A stretch of 5,703 nt of DNA, from contig CALAXC010000316.1 in the NCBI GenBank assembly GCA_937894775.1, positions 1 through 5,703 of the forward strand. The letters run 5' to 3'. This document shows, piece after piece, positions 1 to 5,255 of this stretch (the stretch's first letter is position 1; every line of letters begins with the position of its first letter). The DNA comes from an uncultured Clostridia bacterium. Lineage in GTDB: Bacteria; Bacillota; Clostridia; Oscillospirales; CAG-272. The position numbers and the translations under genes were made by a program. Below the pieces are notes generated by a model, which had not been told where the DNA came from, did no database searches, and saw nothing but the letters and a program-made list of their open reading frames with translations.

Positions 1-24
1 AGTAAAAAAGTAGAGAACGCATAA
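1..24 (+). CDS. C-terminal end of an upstream gene (partial)
   Basis: Frame 1 is open from the window edge for seven codons (SKKVENA) and stops at TAA 22-24; the other two forward frames stop almost at once. The stop shares its last base with the ATG of the next frame (TAATG), the usual sign of translational coupling in an operon. Too little is present to name the product, and the fragment could be chance, but the overlap geometry supports a real gene end. Confidence 0.5.
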   Translation, partial: SKKVENA

Positions 25-173
25 TGATAAAAACAGAAAGACTTTACATTACAGAGCTTACACTTGATATGCTTGAGTCGGTACATCTCAATTCTCTTGA
101 CGAGGATAACAGAAAGTTTAATACTGACGAAGTTTTTGAAACAATGGAAGATGTAAAGGATACAGCCGAATAA
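24..173 (+). pseudogene. Truncated GNAT-family N-acetyltransferase, N-terminal fragment only
   Basis: This 49-codon frame begins MIKTERLYITEL, matching the typical opening of RimJ/RimL-like GNAT acetyltransferases (TERL-x-I/L-R-x-L), followed by a helix and a stretch ending FETMEDVKDTAE, like the segment before the second helix of that fold. Complete family members are about 160-190 residues and bind acetyl-CoA through a motif in the second half. That half is absent: the frame ends at TAA 171-173, none of the following frames resumes the family pattern, and a terminator begins 7 bases later. The start overlaps the stop of the preceding gene, so it was or is the last gene of an operon. It is probably a remnant left by a deletion. 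A genuine small protein is possible, but acetyltransferase activity is not expected. Confidence 0.6.
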
Positions 174-180
174 CGAGTCA

Positions 181-211
181 GGCATCGGAGTAAAATCCGA
201 TGCCGTTTTTT
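181..211 (+). terminator. Rho-independent terminator of the upstream operon
   Basis: A perfect 9-bp stem, GGCATCGGA (181-189) with TCCGATGCC (196-204), closes a 6-base loop and is followed by G and six T (206-211). It lies just after the GNAT remnant and upstream of the next promoter, so it separates the two transcription units. Confidence 0.9.
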
Positions 212-243
212 GACACAAATCTTTGCAAATCAGTTAAAACGCC

Positions 244-272
244 TTGATTTATTCACACTTTTGTGATATAAT
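244..272 (+). promoter_or_regulatory. Sigma-A-type promoter of the regulator gene, extended -10
   Basis: TTGATT (244-249) and TATAAT (267-272) are separated by 17 bases, with TGA directly before the -10 box (an extended -10 TGn). Transcription would start near 279, giving a leader of about 30 bases with a strong AAGGAGGT ribosome site (297-304) six bases before the ATG at 311. Confidence 0.85.
253..266. repeat. Small palindrome TCACA-CTTT-TGTGA in the promoter spacer
   Basis: TCACA (253-257) and TGTGA (262-266) form a perfect 5-bp inverted repeat around CTTT, lying between the -35 and -10 boxes and covering the TGn element. A protein bound here would block RNA polymerase, so it could be an operator for the regulator gene. 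It is short enough to be coincidental. Confidence 0.3.
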
Positions 273-310
273 AAAAAAATCAAAACGAGCGATTTGAAGG
301 AGGTAAGCCT

Positions 311-1303
311 ATGACAGTAGGATATGCGATATGTTTAATAGCCGCCGTAGGCTTGCTAATAGCCTACTTATTGATGGTCAAGGATAAGGAATTTTGGCTG
401 ACGATGCTGTATATCAGCATTGCGGTGGTCAATCTCGGATACCTTTTGATATCCCTTGCAAACACCGTAGGCTTTGCGCTGTTCGCCAATGACGTGGCGT
501 ACCTCGGAAGCGTTTTTCTCACGGCGTTTATGTTCTTGACGATAATTCGGCTCTGCGGATTCGAGATCAAGAAAGCCCACGTGATCACCTGCGTGTCGCT
601 CGGCGTTGTAATGTTCGCTATCGTTGCAAGCTCACCGATGCTTCCGCTTTACTACAAGAGCGTGGATATCGAGATGATCGACGGCGCAGCAAAGCTCGTT
701 AAGGAATACGGCGTATTGCACCCAATATATATGGTGTATCTGCTCGGCTATTTTGTCGTAATGATAGGTACGATCATTCATTCTGTCAGAAAAAAGAAAA
801 TAGGTAAACCAAGATTTGCCGTCTTTATTGCCGCTATTGTTTGCAGTAATATCATTGTGTGGCTGTTTGAAAAATTCGTGAATTGGGAATATGAATTTCT
901 CTCGGTAACCTACATAGGTTCGGAGCTTTTATTGCTTGCGGTTTACTGGATGATTCAGGAATACGTACATAAAACCGAAGTTCCGTCGCCAATCGTTAAA
1001 GAGGTTGAGGTTATAAAAGAAATTGAAGTAATAAAAGAAAAGCAAACGGTTGTAGTAATAGATTCCGCAAAAAAAGCAGAAACGATAAACCGTCTTTTGT
1101 CTGTTCTCCCCGAAGGTAGAACTCTCACGGTAAAGGAAATTCAAATACTTGAAAGCCTTGTTGAAGGAAAATCAAGAAAGGAAATTGCGGCAGACAACCA
1201 CGTTAGTGAAAACACTATCAAGACCCATATCTCACATGTTTATGAAAAATTTGGGGTATCAAGCAGAGAATCCTTAATGTCATTTTTAGATAATAGAATA
1301 TAA
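311..1303 (+). CDS. Membrane-bound one-component regulator: 7TM sensor fused to LuxR/GerE DNA-binding domain
   Basis: The product (330 residues) is a predicted integral-membrane transcription regulator. Residues 1-220 hold seven hydrophobic segments (about 3-22, 29-50, 61-82, 90-112, 137-159, 168-189, 197-217). The region between segments 4 and 5, LYYKSVDIEMIDGAAKLVKEYG, resembles the N-terminal 7TM domain normally attached to histidine kinases or cyclases (HisKA_7TM type). Here no kinase or receiver domain follows. A charged linker (229-244) repeats VEVIKE/IEVIKE, then residues 270-328 form a LuxR/GerE helix-turn-helix: LTVKEIQILESLVEGKSRKEIA, then recognition helix SENTIKTHISHVYEKFGV. An input signal at the membrane therefore probably controls DNA binding directly, without phosphotransfer. 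The ATG is fixed by AAGGAGGT six bases upstream. The gene has its own promoter and terminator and sits directly before the surface-protein operon, its likely target (inference). The ligand is unknown. Confidence 0.9.
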   Translation: MTVGYAICLIAAVGLLIAYLLMVKDKEFWLTMLYISIAVVNLGYLLISLANTVGFALFANDVAYLGSVFLTAFMFLTIIRLCGFEIKKAHVITCVSLGVVMFAIVASSPMLPLYYKSVDIEMIDGAAKLVKEYGVLHPIYMVYLLGYFVVMIGTIIHSVRKKKIGKPRFAVFIAAIVCSNIIVWLFEKFVNWEYEFLSVTYIGSELLLLAVYWMIQEYVHKTEVPSPIVKEVEVIKEIEVIKEKQTVVVIDSAKKAETINRLLSVLPEGRTLTVKEIQILESLVEGKSRKEIAADNHVSENTIKTHISHVYEKFGVSSRESLMSFLDNRI

Positions 1304-1310
1304 CAAAAAT

Positions 1311-1347
1311 AAAAAAATCGGAATGTGTAAGACATTCCGATTTTTTT
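1311..1347 (+). terminator. Rho-independent terminator after the regulator, probably bidirectional
   Basis: TCGGAATGT (1318-1326) pairs with ACATTCCGA (1332-1340) around a 5-base loop. The stem is flanked by seven A (1311-1317) and seven T (1341-1347), which extend it and could terminate transcription on either strand. It begins 8 bases after the regulator stop codon. Confidence 0.92.
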
Positions 1348-1383
1348 GTGTAAAATACGAAAAAATATGAAAATCAGGAGAAA

Positions 1384-1421
1384 TCACCCTAAAATCACCC
1401 GTTCTCACCCTAAAATCACCC
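1384..1421 (+). promoter_or_regulatory. Four phased TCACCC hexamers, putative activator-binding array
   Basis: TCACCC occurs exactly at 1384-1389, 1395-1400, 1405-1410 and 1416-1421, with start-to-start spacings of 11, 10 and 11 bp, so all copies lie on about the same face of the helix. As a higher unit, TCACCCTAAAATCACCC is repeated perfectly with a 21-bp period. The array ends 10 bp before the -35 box at 1432, spanning roughly -83 to -46 from the inferred transcription start, a typical activator position. Candidate binders are the LuxR-type protein encoded just upstream (supported by proximity) or an OmpR/PhoB-type response regulator (supported by the roughly 11-bp direct-repeat form). The sequence does not decide between them. 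Confidence 0.8.
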
Positions 1422-1431
1422 TTAAATTTTA

Positions 1432-1460
1432 TTTACAAAGTTAAAGTAAATAAATATAAT
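1432..1460 (+). promoter_or_regulatory. Sigma-A-type promoter of the surface-protein operon
   Basis: TTTACA (1432-1437) and TATAAT (1455-1460) are separated by 17 bases in an AT-rich stretch, predicting a start near 1467. The surrounding TATATA-rich bases offer other possible -10 boxes, so the exact start is uncertain. The TCACCC array lies immediately upstream. Confidence 0.75.
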
Positions 1461-1477
1461 ATATATAAACTATATAT
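1461..1477. repeat. AT-only inverted repeat at the predicted transcription start
   Basis: ATATATA (1461-1467) and TATATAT (1471-1477) are perfect complements around AAC. The element straddles the inferred transcription start and would melt easily. It may simply reflect AT richness rather than a protein site. Confidence 0.3.
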
Positions 1478-1496
1478 TTAAAGCACAAGATCAAAT

Positions 1497-1504
1497 GGAG
1501 GTGA
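1497..1504 (+). promoter_or_regulatory. Ribosome-binding site that decides a GTG start
   Basis: GGAGGTGA (1497-1504) matches the anti-Shine-Dalgarno sequence over eight bases and lies five bases before GTG 1510. The upstream in-frame ATG (1495-1497) overlaps this site and has no ribosome site of its own, so initiation at GTG 1510 is favoured. Confidence 0.75.
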
Positions 1505-1509
1505 ATCAA

Positions 1510-1953
1510 GTGTTAGAAAAACGAGTCCTTTTTGACTCCTTTGAGTTTCCTATAATAAGAGGACTTAACTATCTGATGGACGAGGAAAATCCAACCACGG
1601 ATTATCTGTTTATCAACGAGCCTCACGAAAAATTTTCGATGTACTTCGAGCGAGGGCAAAAACCATTCGAAGTCACGGATAAAAGCGCGACGGATAAAGA
1701 GTACTGTCTGTTCCAAATGAAGCGACCGAACAGAACGATACACTTTTACTGTCCCGAACGGTTACCTAACAGAGAATCGGTGATGTGGTATTTTTATGTT
1801 GAGATTTTAGATGAGTACGGAAAAGTACACATCTTACCCGGTCAAATGCGAGTAGTGCTTAAATCAAGCTGTCTGCGATTGACCGACGAAAAGAAACAGT
1901 TCATCGAAATTTTAGAGCAAGTCAAGCTCACCGACACGGCGGTTTCCGCTTAA
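1510..1953 (+). CDS. Small protein of unknown function, first gene of the surface-protein operon
   Basis: I do not recognise this family. From the preferred GTG start the product has 147 residues (152 if the ATG at 1495 is used). It has no signal peptide or membrane segment, so it is probably cytosolic. It begins MLEKRVLFDSFEFPIIRGLN and is rich in alternating hydrophobic and aromatic positions that suggest beta strands (YLFINEP, FSMYFERG, YCLFQMKRP, IHFYCPE, VMWYFYVEILD, MRVVL), ending in a charged helix (TDEKKQFIEILEQVKLT). Three cysteines are present, with no zinc pattern or recognisable catalytic motif. It follows the promoter with the TCACCC array and lies 21 bases before the large surface-protein gene, which has its own AAAAGGAGAA ribosome site, so the two are very likely co-transcribed. 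A role in regulating, folding or exporting the surface protein is only a guess from context. Confidence 0.85.
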   Translation: MLEKRVLFDSFEFPIIRGLNYLMDEENPTTDYLFINEPHEKFSMYFERGQKPFEVTDKSATDKEYCLFQMKRPNRTIHFYCPERLPNRESVMWYFYVEILDEYGKVHILPGQMRVVLKSSCLRLTDEKKQFIEILEQVKLTDTAVSA

Positions 1954-1974
1954 AAACTAAAAGGAGAAAACAAA

Positions 1975-4900
1975 ATGAAAAAACGGATTTTAAGTATATT
2001 GCTTGTACTTGTAATGGCACTTTCTCTTGTGCCTATAAGTGCTTTTACAGTCTCTGCGGCGATCAACGCCGTATGGTGGGCAAACCCAAGTGATCCGACC
2101 GATTTTACAGTAGAATTCGATCCCGAGTTCGTTTCAAGCAACGGCTGGTGCAAATTGTTTTATTCAAACGAGAAAACCGGTAACAGCTATGTACAAGTTT
2201 CCGGTTATGGTCAATACGTTGGCAGTAACGCCGTACTCGATTTTGAAACGGCTATCAGAAAAAACGGAGCCGCAAAATATAAGCTTCAGATATCTATGCC
2301 TTCGGGTGCCGAGTTTGAAACCGCTGAGAGAACCGTGGAATTTACGGGAGAGCTTGATGCCCCCAAAAATCTTCGCTGGGACGGCATGATCGCCCGTTGG
2401 GATCCTGTTGAGGGCGCGGATCAGTATGATGTCACCCTTCAATTTATGCCAAAAGATGAGAGCCGTTACGGAATTTGGGTGAAGGCACGTTCAGGCGGAA
2501 ACACCTGCTATGTGGATTTTTCGGACTCGCTCTTATATGAGGGTACTTATTATTTTCAGTTAGAAGCGGTGTCTACGGACGAAATGCTTGCGGGCTCTTA
2601 TGCCAAGAGCCCCGAGAAAACGGTTGAATATAACAAGGAAGACGTTGACGCACATTTCGGAAAAAACTATAATAACGAAAAGAAATATACTCTCTATGTA
2701 GGCTATACCGAGGATGCAACGGGCTACTATTTATCCGTCTTAAAAAAGAACGGAGATGAATATCAGCCTATCAGCGGTGTTGGCGGTAAGCTCGGTAACA
2801 TTGGCTACTATGACCTATACGACGTCTTTGAGAAAAACGGCGCGGGAGATTACAGAGTTGAAATATTTGCCTTTAACACCGACATCGCTATACCCGTATC
2901 CAACGATACCGTTTTTGATATAACCTTTACTCCCTGTGAGCACGACTTTTCAAAGAGGACAGATCTGAGTGCATATCTCGCGTCCGAGAGCAGCGACTGT
3001 ACGAAAGCTGAGAAGTTTTACTATGCTTGTCAGTACTGCTGTGAAATGGCGCCCAAGGAGGAACAGTACGTTTATGTGGGTGGCATCGGTGCGCACGATA
3101 TGATAGAAGAATATCAGGCAAGCGGCACACAGCATTGGCACGGATGCTCCAAGTGTGATTACGTGGAGCATCTCCAACATCACACACTTGACGAAAACAA
3201 CTATTGCGAAACGTGTGATACCACCGTTTATGATATTTGGCTTGGCGACGTACAGATAACAAGTAAAAATTGCGACGATATTTTCGGTGACGGAAACTGC
3301 TTCTATATGCCTGAGTTTAACCGTCTGTTTTTGACAAACTACACCGACCCCGCTAGCCGCAGAGAGGGTATTACTGTGATCAATCCCGACAACGGAAACG
3401 ATTACGTTGCCATGATATATGCTAAAAATGGCTTGAATTTGCATCTTCGCGGTGAGAACTTCCTGTATGAGGATGCGGGTGACATCGGCAGACAGTATGG
3501 CGTTGTGGTAGAAAATGGAGATCTGAAGATCGAAGGCTCGGGTAGCCTTTACGCCAACGCCACCGTGGGCTTCTACACCATGGACGGAGATATTTATATT
3601 GATAAGAACGGCGGTCTGCTTGAGGTGGCTGCGGGACCTTACGCTTTCAGCTGCGAATATCATAAGCTTTACATAAACGACGGTAAGATCAAGGCTCGTT
3701 CCTACAATGGTCACGTGTACACAAGCGCACCCGTGCTTGACAACTACTACGGTTGCTACTATGCCGAGATTGCAGACAACTATGATATGAATAATCCCAA
3801 ACCGTTTGAAAAAACTACAAACGTAAAGTACTTTTATATCGAGTCGGCTCGTATGGTAACCATAAATCCTGCCGAGGGTGAGGGTGAAACGATCTTGCAG
3901 ATAGTTCGCAAGGGTCAGAAATATACCTTACCTGAATGTCCGTATACCGCACCTGCGGGTAAGCAGTTCTACCGCTGGTATCTGGACTCCTGGACTAAAA
4001 AAGGTGAAGAGGTCGTAGGTGAAACCTTTACTATAACCGAGGATATTACCATAACGCCCGTCTGGACCGATAAAACGCTCTACACTATTACAGCAACAGC
4101 AGGCGAGCACGGTTGGATCACCCCCGAGGGTGAGGTATCCGTTAAAGAGGGCGAAAATCAAAGATTTACGATCTCGGCAGATGCGGGTAACGGATACTGC
4201 ATCAAGGATATCAAGGTCAACGGTGTAAGCGTTGGTACGGATACCACCTATATTTTTGAAAACGTGACGTCAGATTCTACAATAGAGGCGGAATTTATGC
4301 TTTCGGGACTTGAGCTTAAAGCGAAATATAACGGAACTGTTTTAGCAGGCAACAAGATCAACCCCGACGATATCAGAATTACCACTAATTACGTTACCAA
4401 TCCTATGAAAAACGAGCCTGTAAACGCAGGGGATGTTGAATATTGGTATAACGGTGTCAAAATAACCGACCCCGTAAATTATGTATTCGGAACGGACCTT
4501 ATAGGTGACGTAAACATCACCGTAAAATATGAAGGACTTGAAGCAACAATGAATGTAAAGGTTGTTGGTCACGAGATCACCTTTAACGCAAACGGCGGCA
4601 CGGGAGAGATGGCAAAGATGGAATTCGTTGGCGAATATACCTTGCCTGCCTGCAGCTTTACTGCACCCACGGGCAAGCAGTTCAAGGGCTGGGCTACCTC
4701 CGCGGACGGTGCGGTACTCGAAGGAGCTACTATTGATATAACCGAACCTATAGAATTGTTTGCAATTTGGGAAGATATTCCCGTTCACACTCATTCATAC
4801 GGTTCTGATTGGAAATTTGACGCTGACAATCACTGGAATGAATGTGAGTGTGGCGATAAGTCAAATGTAGCAGCTCACGCAGATACGAACAACGATGAAA

Positions 4901-5151
4901 AGTGTGATGCTTGCGGATACGCAATGCCTAAAGCAGAAAACGATCCGTCTGCTCCTACGCCCGATCTTCCGGATACCAATACCGATAAGAGCACCGAGAA
5001 GGACGATAAAATAACGGATAGCCAAGAAAATAAAAAGGATGAAACCGATGCTAAAGCTAAGGGCGGATGCACTTCAAGCGCGGCACTCTCGGCTCTTGTA
5101 ATAGTAGGAATTATTGGTGCGACTTTTGTAATTAAGAAAAAAGAAGATTGA
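1975..5151 (+). CDS. Large secreted multi-domain surface protein with C-terminal membrane anchor
   Basis: The 1058-residue product starts with a Sec signal peptide (MKKR, hydrophobic core 5-20, probable cleavage after VSA near 28). Modules in order: beta domain 32-125; fibronectin-III-like 128-217 (APKNLRWDGMIARWDPVEGADQYDV); a second copy of the first beta domain 236-318; Cys/His modules 321-375 and 384-415 (HWHGCSKC...CETC); a repetitive, probably beta-helical carbohydrate-binding-like region 418-622 (WLGDVQITSKNCDDIFGDGN opening, then GDLKIEGSGSLYA); an InlB-B-like unit 627-697; a divergent InlB-type repeat 702-774; an Ig-like domain 777-865; an InlB-B unit 866-932; a Cys/His module 937-983; an Asp/Lys/Pro/Thr-rich linker; and GGC-TSS plus a hydrophobic helix (1036-1053) and KKKED tail. 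No LPxTG motif is present. It probably acts outside the cell in adhesion or glycan binding (inference from domains). No catalytic domain is recognised. Confidence 0.9.
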   Translation: MKKRILSILLVLVMALSLVPISAFTVSAAINAVWWANPSDPTDFTVEFDPEFVSSNGWCKLFYSNEKTGNSYVQVSGYGQYVGSNAVLDFETAIRKNGAAKYKLQISMPSGAEFETAERTVEFTGELDAPKNLRWDGMIARWDPVEGADQYDVTLQFMPKDESRYGIWVKARSGGNTCYVDFSDSLLYEGTYYFQLEAVSTDEMLAGSYAKSPEKTVEYNKEDVDAHFGKNYNNEKKYTLYVGYTEDATGYYLSVLKKNGDEYQPISGVGGKLGNIGYYDLYDVFEKNGAGDYRVEIFAFNTDIAIPVSNDTVFDITFTPCEHDFSKRTDLSAYLASESSDCTKAEKFYYACQYCCEMAPKEEQYVYVGGIGAHDMIEEYQASGTQHWHGCSKCDYVEHLQHHTLDENNYCETCDTTVYDIWLGDVQITSKNCDDIFGDGNCFYMPEFNRLFLTNYTDPASRREGITVINPDNGNDYVAMIYAKNGLNLHLRGENFLYEDAGDIGRQYGVVVENGDLKIEGSGSLYANATVGFYTMDGDIYIDKNGGLLEVAAGPYAFSCEYHKLYINDGKIKARSYNGHVYTSAPVLDNYYGCYYAEIADNYDMNNPKPFEKTTNVKYFYIESARMVTINPAEGEGETILQIVRKGQKYTLPECPYTAPAGKQFYRWYLDSWTKKGEEVVGETFTITEDITITPVWTDKTLYTITATAGEHGWITPEGEVSVKEGENQRFTISADAGNGYCIKDIKVNGVSVGTDTTYIFENVTSDSTIEAEFMLSGLELKAKYNGTVLAGNKINPDDIRITTNYVTNPMKNEPVNAGDVEYWYNGVKITDPVNYVFGTDLIGDVNITVKYEGLEATMNVKVVGHEITFNANGGTGEMAKMEFVGEYTLPACSFTAPTGKQFKGWATSADGAVLEGATIDITEPIELFAIWEDIPVHTHSYGSDWKFDADNHWNECECGDKSNVAAHADTNNDEKCDACGYAMPKAENDPSAPTPDLPDTNTDKSTEKDDKITDSQENKKDETDAKAKGGCTSSAALSALVIVGIIGATFVIKKKED
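2068..2934 (+). repeat. Duplicated N-terminal beta domain within the surface protein
   Basis: Residues 59-106 and 252-297 align over their length: a strand with aromatic residues, a short NG/TG turn, a Y-x-x-SG-x-G segment, then D-x-x-x-x-(I/F)-x-KNGA followed by Y-(K/R)-(L/V)-x-I. KNGA lies at 96-99 and 287-290. The copies flank the fibronectin-III-like domain. The identity is low but ordered, pointing to an old duplication. Confidence 0.5.
3922..4692 (+). repeat. Two copies of the InlB-B-like repeat within the surface protein
   Basis: Residues 650-668 (YTLPECPYTAPAGKQFYRW; bases 3922-3978) and 888-906 (YTLPACSFTAPTGKQFKGW; bases 4636-4692) are near copies and are followed by equivalent strands ending in ITPVW or LFAIW. 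A divergent repeat and an Ig-like domain lie between them. This is the Listeria-Bacteroides (InlB B) repeat pattern known from Gram-positive surface proteins. Confidence 0.75.
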
Positions 5152-5159
5152 TTTTTCTT

Positions 5160-5168
5160 TGATATAAA
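5160..5168 (+). promoter_or_regulatory. Possible extended -10 promoter for the lipoprotein gene
   Basis: TGA (5160-5162) followed by TATAAA (5163-5168) makes an extended -10 box. No convincing -35 box lies at the right distance. The predicted start, near 5175, would fall at the base of the hairpin that follows. The gene could instead be read through from the surface-protein operon, since no strong terminator lies between. Confidence 0.35.
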
Positions 5169-5173
5169 AATAG

Positions 5174-5235
5174 TGGGGCTTTCTCATTAAGCTACAGAAG
5201 CTGTAATTTTGTTTTGTATTAATGTAGTAGCCCCA
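5174..5235 (+). promoter_or_regulatory. Structured RNA leader of nested stems before the lipoprotein gene
   Basis: TGGGGCT (5174-5180) pairs with AGCCCCA (5229-5235). After a symmetric 4 x 4 internal loop, CATTAA (5185-5190) pairs with TTAATG (5219-5224). An inner hairpin TACAG-AAG-CTGTA (5193-5205) can form inside. The outer stem is followed by AAAATAAAAGGAG, not a T tract, so it is not an ordinary terminator, and it ends 5 bases before the ribosome site at 5241-5247. It may stabilise the transcript, mark an RNA-processing site between the two genes, or control translation. It does not match a riboswitch class I recognise. Confidence 0.45.
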
Positions 5236-5255
5236 AAATAAAAGGAGCTTAAAGA

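Noticed and set aside
280..297. TCAAA/TTTGA pairing in the regulator leader
   Set aside because: Only five weak pairs around an 8-base loop, touching just the edge of the ribosome site, so it is unlikely to be a riboswitch or attenuator.
1384..1421. Short CRISPR-like array
   Set aside because: The repeated unit is 6 or 17 bp with spacers of only 4-5 bp, far too short for CRISPR. The position before a promoter fits an operator.
2950..3714. Long open frame of 254 codons on the minus strand
   Set aside because: It lies wholly within the surface-protein gene, has no ribosome site or recognisable domain, and the plus-strand frame has a signal peptide and clear modules, so it is a shadow frame.
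3876..3887. Two adjacent GGGTGA hexamers (reverse of TCACCC)
   Set aside because: The 6-bp spacing does not match the phased array, and the bases simply encode an EGEGE stretch.
4118..4133. TCACCC-CCGA-GGGTGA inverted repeat using the same hexamer as the upstream array
   Set aside because: It is inside the surface-protein gene and encodes ITPEGE in a repeat domain. It lacks the direct-repeat spacing and any nearby promoter, so it is probably coincidental.
5134..5159. AAGAAAAA/TTTTTCTT hairpin over the end of the surface-protein gene
   Set aside because: The stem is almost all A-T and overlaps the Lys-rich tail codons. It is too weak to call as a terminator, though minor attenuation cannot be excluded.
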